The notes under the pieces: generated by a model
Database searches by the model: none
The model's input: the letters and a program-made list of their open reading frames with translations, nothing else
What the model was told of the DNA's origin: nothing
Translations under genes and position numbers: made by a program
In this document: one piece after another, positions 1 to 11,600 of the stretch
Layout: every line of letters begins with the position of its first letter
How positions within the stretch are numbered: the first letter of the stretch is position 1
Source of the DNA: Capitella teleta
Taxonomy: Eukaryota > Annelida > Polychaeta > Capitellidae
NCBI GenBank assembly: GCA_000328365.1
Contig: KB310616.1
Span: 321,780 to 385,779 of the forward strand
Length of the DNA stretch: 64,000 bases
Direction: 5' to 3'

Positions 1-1
1 A

Positions 2-961
2 GCCAAAGTAAGAACACCAGACGGGGAGACAGAAGAGTTTGAGATCAAGGCAGGTGTGCTCCAGGGGGATACTCTGGCCCCCTTCCTCTTTATTGTTGTA
101 CTTGACTTTGCTCTGCGACAAGCCATCAGCGGTAGTGAGGAAAACCTGGGATTTACATTGACCCCACGACGGTCTGCCAGAGTCCACGCCAAAGTCATTG
201 CTGACCTAGACTTTGCAGATGATATCTGTCTTCTGAGTGATGACATCCAGCAAGCGCAACAGCTACTTTCACTTGTTGAGACTGAGTGCAAAAATGTGGG
301 GCTAGAATTGAATGCGAAGAAGAGGGAAGTGATGACATATAACATCGAAGATCAGTGTCCTATCAAAACTACATCTGGAGCAGTGCTCAAAAGGGTGGCT
401 GATTTCAAGTACTTAGGATCATGGGTTGAATCCACAGAACAAGACGTTAAAATCAGAAAGGCACTCGCATGGCGGGCACTCAACAAGATGAAGACCATTT
501 GGCAATCTAAGATGTCACGTGATACTAAGGTCCGACTCTTCCAGGCGACTGTAGAATCAGTGTTGCTATACGGATGTGAGGCATGGACAATAACACCAAC
601 CTTAGAGAAGTCTCTAAATGGCTGCTACACCCGTATGCTACGGGCAGTCCATGACGTGAAGTGGTATCATCATGTGCCAAACAGCGAGCTGTACAAGAAC
701 ATGAACAAGGTCGGAGACACAGTGGCCGCCCGGAGAATGAGGTTGGCAGGGCATTGCCTGCGTCATAAGGAATTGCCAGCAAGTGGACTAATCCTCTGGG
801 CACCAAACCATGGCAAAAGAGCCAGAGGGCGAAGAAGACTGAACTACATCGATGTCTTGAAGAGGGATGCTGGAGTTGAAAGCGAGGGGGAATTGGCCAC
901 ATGTATGATGGACCGAGACATCTGGCGGATCCATGTTCGAGCCCGACTGAGGCCGCCCTAG
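2..961 (+). mobile_element. Non-LTR retrotransposon (LINE), 3' part of reverse transcriptase ORF, open at window edge
   Basis: The frame is open from base 2 to a TAG at 959-961, about 319 codons, with no internal stop. It carries late reverse-transcriptase motifs: GVLQGD (motif B, near 52-69), FADDI (motif C, catalytic aspartates, near 212-226), YLGSW (near 404-418), then LLYGCEAWT and a C-terminal segment with VAARRMRLAGHCLRH and a basic GKRARGRRR stretch. This order is typical of the RT C-terminal half of LINEs that use a target-primed mechanism. The stop is followed by a short TAG repeat and then an ATT-rich run, the simple-repeat tail seen in RTE/I-type elements. The endonuclease and early RT motifs would lie left of the window. 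The clade is not certain (RTE- or I-like). The open frame suggests a fairly young copy. The antisense frame at 525-977 is a shadow. Confidence 0.9.
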
Positions 962-1310
962 TAGTAGTAGTAGCCATAATTATAACTAAATTAGTTAATA
1001 ATCAAGTAACGGAGAAGCACTGCGCAAAATTCCCGGAAAACATGATGCTGATGATTATTATTATTATTAGGAAAAGCTAAATTTATTAAAATTATTATTA
1101 ATCAAACTGTTCTATATGTATCTCTATTTTATTCATTTCATTTTCTTTCCATTTTAATGATTGATTGTCATACATATACCCCTGTATAATTATTGCAGGG
1201 TGGAATGTTTTGAAGGCAGGGGGCTCAGCTTGGGGGCATGGTGCCTAGTAATAAATGACAGGGAGCCATTAGGGCAAGACAGAGCGCTCTTCATAGATGA
1301 TATCCTAAAA

Positions 1311-1400
1311 CAGGGGTCGGCAAACTCCGTCCCCTGGGCCAACTGTTGCCCTCGGAATGACCAGCTTCGGCCCCCAATGCCTCTAATGTTTTACAATTGC
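1311..1400. mobile_element. hAT-superfamily transposon terminus (fragment)
   Basis: The sequence starts with CAGGGGTCGGCAAACT, the typical terminal motif of many hAT (Charlie/MER5-like) elements, followed by a C/G-rich subterminal stretch containing GGGCCAAC and CGGCCCCC. I could not find the matching inverted terminus nearby, so this is an end fragment or the partner has decayed. The inner boundary is a guess. Confidence 0.5.
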
Positions 1401-1723
1401 ATCAGGCGTTCCAAAATTGAAAATCTCTTTATTATATATATTTTTTCAACCTCAACTTCTTCATGTGATTAATAACACCCAATTCGCAGCCCCTTTTGTA
1501 TCCCTACAAATCTCCCACGCTCTTCTGAGATTAATATTTGAATTATAAACTTCACGCGAAACACGTTTATTTACGTGTAGCTAATTTTGAGCCGATATCC
1601 AGCTGTGCCTTTTCCCGCTTTGTATTATGTAATTCGACCTCATTGAATTTGTCAGAATATTATGGCTTAAATCACACTCCTGCTTGCTCACTGTTGGTTA
1701 TGCGCCGATTAGATTTTCCTGCT

Positions 1724-1755
1724 CTGTCATGTCATGTCATGTCATGTCATGTCTT
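1724..1755. repeat. Pentanucleotide microsatellite (TCATG)n
   Basis: About six consecutive copies of TCATG, the last slightly altered. Confidence 0.85.
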
Positions 1756-1871
1756 GTCTGCAAACATAACTGCGCTCTTGTTCTGATCGGATATGAAGTG
1801 ACGTCGATCAGAGAAGATCATAATACAATCTTTAGCCATGGCTGAATGAGCGCCAAGCATCACAGAACATG

Positions 1872-1880
1872 TATAAATAG
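1872..1880 (+). promoter_or_regulatory. Candidate TATA box upstream of SDR gene
   Basis: TATAAATAG lies 219 bp before the SDR start codon, a good TATA consensus at a usual distance for a gene with a short 5' leader. A second weaker candidate, TTTATAAG at 2064-2071, is only 28 bp from the ATG, which would leave almost no leader. Position and consensus are the only evidence. Confidence 0.3.
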
Positions 1881-2098
1881 ATAATCAATAATAGATAATC
1901 GATTTCGACTACATATATTGCGAGGTCCAATTGAAAGCCGAGAAACACGGCGGGTGCGAAATGAGAACTTGACCTCTCGCCGACCTGTAGACCCGCTTGT
2001 TAGTCCCGCCCGCCGTCATCAAACACAAGCCAGCTATAATAGAAGCCATGCACGGTTCATAACTTTATAAGACAGCAGATAGACCTATACTGTGAGGC

Positions 2099-5000
2099 AT
2101 GGAGAGCAAGATTGCAGTGGTTTTTGGTGCGACAGGGGGCATCGGTTTGGCCGTGTGCAATGCCCTTCATCAACGTGGATGCAAGGTGTGTGATTTGTCT
2201 CTTTTTCTTTGTGTTTTCAAACATGATCTATCATCAATACGAAAAACGAGCAATTTTCGAATTCCGCAGAAGAACTCCTTCAGCTTCAATATTCCGATGA
2301 ACAAAGTTTGGTACTAAATATTTTTAATTTGCTTATGATTGTCAATTAGACCCCGAAGCTAACCGGGGAAAGCCGACTAGCCAGCCGAAAAATATTTCAG
2401 CTGCCGCCGCCGGAATTTTACTGATCAGCCGAAAAATAATGAGTGATGGGGTTTTACGGTTCCACCCAACCCGTTCGGGTGATACGGGCGCAAGAACAGA
2501 AGGCCCGGGACTGGGGTTTCCCCCTACTCCTATCGATAAATCCCAAGGGTTCTTTATCCTGCATACTACATAGACAGTAGTACACAGCGCCCGGCCTTGT
2601 TAAGCAGTTGGGCAGCACTGCTGAGTCACCAAAGAATTACAATTGTAATTCACAATCATAACGCCCGTGGCCTGATCGGGTCTCGAACCCGGGACGTCGA
2701 CCCCCACGGTCGGCATAGGATTGCAGACAGCGGTTTAACCCACTGTGTTATTCGGTGCACGTCGCCGAAAATCCATCCGTCAATCGCATTTATTTCGAGA
2801 AATTTGGCAGAAAATAACATTCTGCCTTATACAATTTGACAAAGTAACCCGTCAATAGAGGGAGGTCGGGGAGAGGGGTCCATGAAACCCTTATTGTAGC
2901 TCATGTTTACTATATCAAACCCGCCAATATCAAAACAAAATTGAGTAAAATCGCTGCACATTAGGAGACTACAATTCTTACGTTTCCTAGTAACCGCTGG
3001 AGGCACTACTCTCTTAATTTCCTTTTCCTTTTGAATATTGTGTACTACCTTACTTGTACATAACACCATGAAGATAAACACATAATAATTTATAATACTT
3101 TTAGCATCAGAGTGCCGTAAAAACACCCATCCGTCCATCCTTTGTCAAGGCAACGCCATGCCCTGCTCAGCTATTAGCTTCGATCAAATACCAAAATACA
3201 ATTGTACACAAAGGTCTTTGTTCAAACTCCTCCCAAACCCTCCCTTGACTTCAGAGCCGCCACATTTCATTGATGGCTTCAGCGTCACTGCACATTGATA
3301 AACAAATTTAAGAAGAACCCGACATCCTGGTGGAATATTCAGCAATCGACATCATACTAATTTCATTCGAAGAAACATATAAGCCAAACAGTTCCAAGAT
3401 CTTACTTTTTCTTTGTATGTGTATGCGTGGAATCTCATTAATTAAGGCTTCACCTGAAATTACGATGCATCTCATTCATTCATGTTCATAAGTGAAATTT
3501 CACTTAAAGTTTCCGGTGTTTCTCAAAGTAAATTGAGCGATAGTATGGGGTTTTTTTTTTAAATAAAAGTGATTATTTTGTTACTTTTTTTTACAGTAAT
3601 CCTAATTATTTTTTCCTTTTCCACTTCCACGCCAATCCCCTCCCCTTCACTGGGGCTCGGGCTATATGTATGAATTTAGATAATGCATGCAACATGTGTT
3701 AGCAATGCAGCTGATCTGAGCCAGTCTGAAAGGATCACAGTTAGTCAGTCACAAAGAGGTCAGCTGACCGGTTAGCCAGTCGAAAAATGCCTTAACCAAC
3801 CACACAGCAATCGGCTGGCTGGCTTCGGGGCCTATTGCCAATGAGTAAGTTGCACTTATTAATGAGGCAAGTTAAAGCATTTAATTGCATAATTGATTAT
3901 TATTTTGAATTTGTTTATTCATCAAACTTAAAATTGCAATCAAATTTGTGACGTTCTTTGACTCTCCGGTGGTATACTGCAATGCTAATTGGTTTAGCTT
4001 ATTTCAATATATTTATCCAAGTCCACTGCACATGCCAATTATACGGGGCTAAACCCAGCTGACCCCTGTTAGAGCCACAAATATGTCAACTTCTGTCAAC
4101 ATGCAGACCGAGTCAGTTCTTTTGGCTCATTCGATGATTCGGCACAGCCTATAGGCTATAGTATTAATAATCCTTTCATCATACATTAAATGATAATAAA
4201 GTCATGTTAGGTAGAAATGCATATCTAGCTCATCGATTGTGTAATTTTGTTGTAAAATCATAAATTGAAGCATATACTATAGTTTGGCATCATGATTTAA
4301 TATTGCTGCGATTACGTTCACGTTTCCTTGATCAATGTTCATCAATAGCTTAATTAAAAGTTTTCCATGATCACATCTCTAATTGATTTTTGTTTTTCTT
4401 TTCATTATATCCATTTTCTAGTAGTATTGTTATAAAAAATGTATGTTAATGTGAATTGCATGACATGAAATATAATATTAATAATTGTTATTATAGGTAT
4501 AACTCTGTTGACTACCACTGACTAATTGGCTACCATTGTTTTTGTTTTTTTTTGTTGGTTTTTTGTTGTTGTTGTTGTTTGTTTTGTTTTGTTTTGTTTT
4601 TTTCTTTGTTTCGTTTGTTTTGTTTTTGTTTTTGTTTTTGTTTTTGTTTTGTTTTTTTGTTTTTTTTTTTGGGGGGGGGGCAATCCACAGTAAACAGAAT
4701 ACCATTGGTGTGTATCCCACAGCTTAATCGAACTCAAAAGCCCAACAATGTAGGTAAACACGAGCACTATACAAGAAAAGGCCTTGATCTGTAGCGTCAC
4801 ATCCATTGCCTTCACCACAAAGCAACTTAAATAAGTCAAAGTGAAAACTGTTGCAAACCTATGTTATAATTATGGTATTATAAATATCCTGTCCACTTAT
4901 GTGTGACGAATCATACGGATCCTGCCATTCTGGATTTCTGGCACCGGGTACCACACTATGTATATCTAATTTCTAATTCATGTTAAACGCTAAACTTTTT

Positions 5001-7933
5001 TTGGCTAAAATGGTCTGATTATCAAAAAAAAAACAAAAAAACAAACAAAAAAACAAAAAAACAAAAAAAAACCAACCTGGTATTGATTGACTAACTTATT
5101 ATGGACACCTTCACGCTATCTTCATGTCCAATCTATGTTAACATTGAAATTGTTTATATGGACAAGATATACCAATAAGACTACTTTTCGTCCAATCTAC
5201 ATAATTATACAGTGTATCCTCCCACCCCAATCTCTTCCATGTATATTTTGATACAAAAATATAGTAATAATAATAGATAATTCAATTCGATTCATCACCA
5301 TTACCACAATTCATCACCATTACCACAATTCATCACCATTACCACAATTCATCACCATTACCATTACAATACACATGTATTGAAAGAATGAAAACCGTAA
5401 TCACAGAATTGTATATCGATTGTAAGTGCTTTCAATTATTATTGTTACTGCTATATGTAGTCAATTTTTATTCGTTGTGATTTATGTGAAGCACAGTTTC
5501 TAAGAAAAGCACTTTCGCCAGGTGTTGTTTTCCTCACTCAATTCTCACTGTTCAATAAACAATTGTCTGAACCAAGAATACAATTTTAACACTGCTAATA
5601 TCGATAGAGCTGTTTATACATGCATATAATATATTTGTATTTTTTCTCTCTCAATCAGACGTTGCCTTGCAGCACATTATTCTTGTCCTTTTATTAAAAA
5701 AAGACCCCTGTTGTATAATTGAAGACAAATATTAATTAATTCTTATCAATACAAAGTGTAACAAAAGCAGTCTGATGCTTCTACTCCGCGTTGATGGTAA
5801 TACAATTTTTGACGTACAAGTTGTCCGAAATGGAATTGTTGACCAAGGATAACTACCTGACTTGGAATCACAATTCACATTTGCCAATAGATTTCCACGC
5901 GTCAATTATTTATTGGCTTTGTAAACATCGTTGAGAGTTCATTTGTTGAATTTTCAGGTCTTACTGGCCGACATCCTGGATGAGAAAGAAGGGACTAAGG
6001 TCGCCTTTGACGCCATGGAATCACGTGACCATCTGACCTGGTACTACAGAAAGTGTGATATAACGAAGAAAGATGACATTGAAGGTGACTCATATTATTT
6101 TAACGTAGCAGTTGGACCAGATATATTCTCATCTGTCGAGATCAAATTGCCTCCTTGCCACTAAACAATCATGCAATATCTTTATTCTTTTACCTATTGT
6201 TGCTTTATGACAAAGGCCAGTGGTATGGCGGATCTTAATCGGTATTTCGCGTTTATGTATCCGTCAAAATAATAACGATTAATTAAAAATCAAACTGGTC
6301 ATACGAATTTTCCCCCTAAATATCAATATCTGTGTCCTCTGCGTTTGACCTAATTGCTTTCTTTGCTGAATGACGCAACCAAGGTCATTATGAGGGGCCC
6401 AATTAAAGTACGAAAAAAATTGGGAAGGTAGCTCTCTGGAAAATTCATTGAACATTCAAATAATAAAGTATGTTATATGTGACCCTATACTTGTGACCCC
6501 TATACATGTGACCCCTATACATGTGACCCTCGCGCCGAAACTCTCACAAAGTCGCTGAGCATATTCCCGAGAAACAAGCCTTGAAAGGTCAGATGGCTTC
6601 AAAACGATGATTTTCACGTTTTGATGGCGAAATAAAGAAACAAAACTTCCCCTTTCCTCGAATACTACAAGAATCATGTCAGTCTGTGAGCAATAAGTTA
6701 TTATATATTGTGTATAATTAAGCCTATTGCATTGACAGTTGAATCATTTTGAATTTTTGCCAACGTTTTAAAGCGAATATCTCATCTTCGATTGCGCTTT
6801 GGGTTGACCAGTAAACAGGCTGTAACTTTTGAACTTCTGCTTCGATTTAGATAATTCTTGCATCATAAGGAAGGGATTTGTATCAGCTATTGCATGTGCA
6901 TACAATTGAAAATTGTGACAATGCGACTTAATGCGGGTTTCGGTTTCTGAATGAGGGGTTTATACCACATAATTACGTGTAAAGATCTTTCATTTACTGA
7001 CCTATTTTCGCATTAATATACCGGTATCCAAAATTCGATCAAAGAACGATTTACAACAAATGAAGCAACGCACTGTCAACAAGTCTCGACGCCGATTGCA
7101 TTTTTTCTAATTTTTTTTCTCCAGATATTTTCAGATTTTCACAAGAAAAGTTTGGTCGCCATGTGGAAATTGTAGTAAATTGCGCCGGAATTCTGAATGA
7201 ACTTGATTGGCAACTGTGTGTGCAGGTCAACATTGTGAGTGCCTGCTAATGTCAGCAGCAAAAAAATGTAATTTTAATTTCATTATCATGCAGGTGGGTC
7301 CAATCCTCATTACCAAGTGCTCAATTGAACACATGTCAAAAGCTAAAGGTGGTCGAGGTGGATGCGTTGTCCATTTCTCCTCTATTTTAGGTTATTGCGG
7401 TCTGCTTCTAATTGAAATAACATTAACGTGTCAATGTCATATCCAGGCATGACAGCCGGAGAGTATTGTCCGACCTATTGCGCAACCAAACATGCCGTAA
7501 TCGGGCTGTCCAGATCATATGGAGTGAGATATGATTGGACCCTGGATGTTCAACGAAAACATTTTTTACTTTTTTTTTTTTTTTTTTTTTTTTTCAGACC
7601 GAGAATCACTTCGAGCAACACGGGGTCCGCATCAACTGTGTGTGCCCAGCAGCGGTTGATACGGACATGCTCTCGGATAAAGCTGCACAGAAAACGCTTT
7701 TCCCGGAAGGAGTTGCTGCGATGTTCCATTTGTTGAAAAAAATTACGTAAGTCAAAATCAACAACTGATGGTTCTAATGATGTGATGCTGCGGGTTTTGT
7801 TTTCAGTCCTGATCAAGTGGCGTCTGTCGCAATGGATTTGATTGCAAACGACGAGATGAACGGACAAGCGATGATGATCTCGCATAGTCGAGGAGTGGAA
7901 CAAGTCGAGTTTATTCAAACTCCGTTTTGTTGA
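2099..7933 (+). CDS. HPGD: Short-chain dehydrogenase/reductase, 15-hydroxyprostaglandin dehydrogenase (NAD+)-like, 7 exons
   Basis: Exons: 2099-2185, 5958-6084, 7125-7234, 7294-7390, 7447-7523, 7598-7746, 7807-7933. All six introns are GT-AG, phases agree at every junction, and the spliced frame is 774 nt (257 aa plus TGA). The Rossmann motif GATGGIG is at residues 10-16; Asp34 ends the second strand, favouring NAD(H); NCAG (90-93) is the family NNAG motif; the catalytic residues are Ser138, Tyr151 and Lys155 (YCATK). These match the numbering of vertebrate HPGD, which oxidises the 15-hydroxyl of prostaglandins in the cytosol. The C-terminal block DEMNGQAMMIS also fits HPGD. Overall similarity is moderate, so orthology and substrate are inferred; another SDR36-like or related family is possible. 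The ATG at 2099 begins directly at the nucleotide-binding strand, as in the family. Introns 3-6 are 56-74 bp; introns 1 and 2 are 3.8 and 1.0 kb. Intron 5 has an acceptor tract of about 25 T. ATTAAA near 8049 could serve polyadenylation. Confidence 0.92.
2349..3832. mobile_element. Non-autonomous TIR transposon in SDR intron 1, carrying a SINE
   Basis: The left end reads GACCCCGAAGCTAACCGG, with GCCGACTAGCCAGCCGAAAAA further in. The right end, reverse-complemented, starts GGCCCCGAAGCCAGCCAGCC. Both ends are flanked by TA. A homologous end lies at 9794-9937 in opposite orientation and shares the CCGCCGCCGG and GCCGAAAATCC blocks. No transposase frame was recognised. The family is unclear; TA flanks would suit a Tc1/mariner or ISL2EU relative. 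The interior at about 2442-2760 is a later SINE insertion. Confidence 0.65.
2442..2760 (-). mobile_element. tRNA-derived SINE, copy 1, nested in TIR element
   Basis: Read on the minus strand, it starts with an A-box-like segment (CAGTGGGTTAAACCGCTG, 2729-2746) and a B box GGTTCGAGACCC (2678-2689), the RNA polymerase III internal promoter of tRNA-derived SINEs. The body includes GGCCGGGCGCTGTG and ACCCGAACGGGTTGGGTGG. Related body sequence occurs at 32586-32743 and 45775-45900. The homologous TIR-element end at 9794-9937 runs across this position without the insert, so the insertion is directly supported. Confidence 0.8.
4536..4680. repeat. T-rich simple repeat (TTTTG/TTG)n ending in a G run
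   Basis: A low-complexity pyrimidine-rich tract of TTTG/TTTTTG units with GTT repeats, ending in a run of ten G. The long open frames across it on both strands (Phe/Leu-rich or Lys/Asn-rich) are artefacts. A related (A)nC tract lies at about 5024-5071. Both are within SDR intron 1. Confidence 0.9.
5291..5367. repeat. 19-bp minisatellite, about four copies
   Basis: The unit TTCATCACCATTACCACAA starts at 5291, 5310, 5329 and 5348, nearly identical each time. It is in SDR intron 1. Confidence 0.9.
6479..6537. repeat. 15-bp tandem repeat, about three copies
   Basis: The unit GTGACCCCTATACAT repeats with starts near 6493, 6508 and 6523, preceded by a degenerate copy at 6478. It is in SDR intron 2. 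Confidence 0.85.
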
Positions 7934-9597
7934 TTTGCATGAAGTATTCTTGCATTTTGCTGAATTAATGCCACATTCTGAATGTTTCAATTATGGTCTA
8001 AATTTACAAAATTATTGAAAATTATTTTTATTTATTTTTTGTGTGTGGATTAAATGTGGAAAATATAATGCATACTTACGTTTTATTTCGTGATCATTTT
8101 TGTTAAAAGAAAATCGGTTCTGGATGCGTGTGTGAGCCGTAGTGGGGCGGCTTGGTCTAAAATATTGTTCAAATAATTGAGGAGAACACCAAATATGCCA
8201 CGTAGTGTGTGCATGTAGTCAATAGCCACATATGGACACAGAAACCTTGGGCCGATAGCTATTTTCACTTGGATCAACAGCCGGGATCACCGGTTCTAAT
8301 CAATTAGCTCATTAGCCCCCTATGGTCCGTCCAATTGTCACAGAGCATTAAATAAGACCAGAGAACATCTGAAGATGGTCCTAAAGGGTCGTGGTGTTAG
8401 TCGCTGGCGTATCTTTATTCATGGTTTCTTGTCGTAAATAACTTTCCAAATAACAGCATCGCAAATTTGGTTAATTGATCGAATAATTATTACAATTTAA
8501 AGTGCAGACACGCTCTGATTTCCCTCTATACGATTTCACGTGAAGAACATAAAATGTCTTCTCATATGAATTTTGCTTTTGCTTTTCCTCGTAACAAGCC
8601 TTAGTGTTTCGTGTATATGCGATATAAAGCACCTAATAAAATATGCCACTCCACTCTGACTAACTTTGCTGTACCTATACAAATTACTTTAGTGCACTTG
8701 AGGTGTCCTCAGTTAAATTCAATCTAAACCAATTTTAGCTGTGACCCTTGATGATTATTTTTTTTACATTCAAGAGCAAGTGAAGATGCGGTGCATGAAG
8801 CTATGCATCACCGCCTTAAGTTTCTACTGCTTGATTTAATGTTTACTTTTTCTTATTCTGAAATCTAGACATTTAGGGGAAGATGTATAGAATTACACTC
8901 ACCACGCATGGCATATGCCGCACGAGTACCAATAGTGCGTCGAGCTCGCCAAAATTAACCCCATTATTGATTGCTACATGTGCATGAAGTACTACTGTAT
9001 TAATATAAACACTGTGGTTATACAAGGGAGGGCCAACATAAAAGTTTAATACGATGAGTGTGTTAAATGGGAATCGTGAAGAAAAGACAAAAAAAAAACA
9101 ATAAACGCATTAAGCTACTAATAAGCAATTACTACGAAAAATATAGTACATAATGAATAATGACTCTGAATAATCAACATGTGAAGGAAAAATTGAAGAA
9201 TGTTTACCATTGAGAATAAACCCTTTATGGTAAAAAACATTCTTAATTCCTTTGGCACAGAAGGTCAAGATATTATCCATGTACTTATAGAAGTCAGATA
9301 AATTCTGGCTGCCTTTGAGATATTTCGAAAAAACCACAACCTGCCTCTTCCAAAAGTAAAGAGCTATAATATCTTCCTGATCTGCGATTCACACCGTCCT
9401 TGCGGCAGCGAGGTACTTGCTGGTTTCATCTTAATCATCTTAATATCAGTAGAAATTATCTTTCTTTTTCAGAACTTTTGATTTCAAATCATATATGTCG
9501 CATTTCCACTCACTCTGAAGGCGCAGTAACATCCTTGGTGCTTGGATAACAATGGGATCATGTATAGACGTTAATTCCAGCCAAATGAGAGGTGAGA

Positions 9598-9787
9598 GGA
9601 GAAAAGAGGTAGTGGCCGAGAGGTTAGCGTGCTCGCCTTGAAAGGGCTTGGCCACTGGAGGTTCGCAGCCAGCCACCACCCTTGTGTCCTTGGCTAAGGC
9701 ACTTAACTCCTGCTCACCTTCTCGGACCACATAAACCAAGATGCTTCAGGATTCCGAGGTTAAATGAACCCACCAAAGAAGAAGAAT
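9598..9787 (+). mobile_element. tRNA-derived SINE, second family
   Basis: A box TGGCCGAGAGGTTAGCG near 9613 and B box GGTTCGCAGCC near 9660 give a tRNA-like head. The body has CCTTGGCTAAGGCACTTAAC, a motif seen in many metazoan SINEs, and the 3' end is A-rich (CAAAGAAGAAGAAT). It sits directly against the outer edge of the TIR-element fragment that follows. It differs in body sequence from the SINE at 2442-2760. Confidence 0.8.
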
Positions 9788-9793
9788 ACAAAT

Positions 9794-9937
9794 CTCTCGA
9801 AAGAAATGCGGCTAACCGGTGGATTTTCGGTGGCGACTGAGCCAACTGTTTTTCTGCGGATCAGAAGATTTCCGGCGGCGGCGGCTCAAATATTTTTCGG
9901 CTGACTTAGTCGGCTTTTCCCGGAAGCCTTCGGGGTC
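9794..9937 (-). mobile_element. TIR transposon end, same family as 2349-3832, without the SINE
   Basis: Reverse-complemented, it begins GACCCCGAAGG next to TA and contains AAAAGCCGACTAAGTCAGCC, the GCCGCCGCCGCCGG block and the GCCACCGAAAATCCACCGG block in the same order as the copy at 2349. Only one end is present. Confidence 0.7.
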
Positions 9938-10495
9938 TATCGTGAGATGGCGAATGGGAAGCAGCAGCTGCAACAGCAATTCACTCGGTGCGTTATGATG
10001 GGCTTAGTGCGTTATGATGCAAGGCGAAAGAGGAGCCATGCTTGTTGACCGCTTTGATTCGATGAACAAGTCTCGAGGTAAGCATTGCAGAATGCTTCCC
10101 CAGTTAGCACAATCCAAACATCATGCGACCTCGATTAGTATGTGCTCGTTCGCATCAGTTTTGATTATAATTGCATTTGTATCATCCAATCAAAAATGGC
10201 GAGCATTAGGAGCTGAATATTCTCAAATCATTTTGGTTCAATTAATAACATGTCACAAGTGTAATAAATATAATGAACAGTTAAATAGGCCTAAGCTACT
10301 TTAATTGGTTGATGTACTACAACGTACACGAACAATAGACATTTTTTGTTACTATTATCGTTATTAATACACCACAATATTCGCGATCCATAGATTAGAC
10401 AGGAACTTTGAACGTGCGCAGGCTATCATATTGCCTCACATTACAACACTCCATTGTTCCCAACCTTGATAAAAGTAATACTGTGCTGACAATGT

Positions 10496-10797
<302 letters not shown>

Positions 10798-11600
10798 AAA
10801 TAAAGGTAGTGGGCTGCCGAACGAGTATCAAAAGAATGACGGAGGGATTAAATTGGAAAGAATCATTAAAATATTGAGGAAGTACACATTTGCAATTTTG
10901 CATGCATGAAAGTGGCCACATTTTGTTAATAAATCTCATTCATTGCGATGACGTTGGCACCTGGAAATAACGTCAAAGTGCTGGTTCGCCTTTTGCAGGT
11001 TTCGAGCAACCTCTAGAACTTCCTTTTGCAGAGTAAGGAGAATGTTGAGAGAAGTATTATTTGACGCTCCCAAAATTGTGATTCCGTATAATTACAGGTA
11101 AGGTACAATGAAATAATTGTACCTTCGAAGCATAATTGCATGTGAGAGGTGTTTCCACGCGAAGGATTCCAATTGATTCCTTGGAGATATACAACCATTT
11201 TAATGTTATATGCCATACTTAGCAAGCATCTGACATAATATCCCATGGTTGATTGTACCAAAGATATCTGCTAGTAATGCATAAATTACAATAAGTTTCT
11301 AATACGTTTCTTAAATTTTTGTTATTTGTATAGCATAAATTTTAATGAGACATGCTCAGAGTAGGTCTGCAATAGGTACCAAAGATCGACTTACTACTAG
11401 CAAGTATGAGCCTAGATACAGTTATAATCTGTTGGTGTAATTCTATAAGGAAATTCACCAACACAGAAAGATAAAAGGAAGCGTATCTCGGCAGCAAACC
11501 CGATAGAAGTTTATCTCTTATCTGAATCACGGACAGGAAGCAAAGGTTAAAGGTTTCGAGGGAAATATAAGCCGCATACAGGAAAGAGGAGCACATAATT

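Larger units (their letters stand above)
962..2098. other. Intergenic DNA between LINE 3' end and SDR gene
   Basis: AT-rich DNA with an ATT-rich LINE tail, a hAT-type transposon terminus near 1311, a TCATG pentanucleotide run near 1724-1755 and, at the right, the likely promoter region of the SDR gene. No conserved coding sequence was recognised; the 103- and 82-residue open frames here have no family-like content. Confidence 0.5.

Noticed and set aside
2680-2760. A functional tRNA gene
   Set aside because: The A and B boxes are present but no acceptor-stem pairing or anticodon arm is evident, and the body shows it is a SINE.
4478-4839. Long Lys/Asn-rich and Phe/Leu-rich frames on both strands
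   Set aside because: They translate the (TTTTG)n simple repeat in an SDR intron.
5291-5367. CRISPR-like array
   Set aside because: The repeats are directly adjacent with no spacers, and the genome is eukaryotic.
7550-7990. 146-residue minus-strand frame over SDR exons
   Set aside because: It is the antisense shadow of the last two SDR exons plus the T-run; no family motif.
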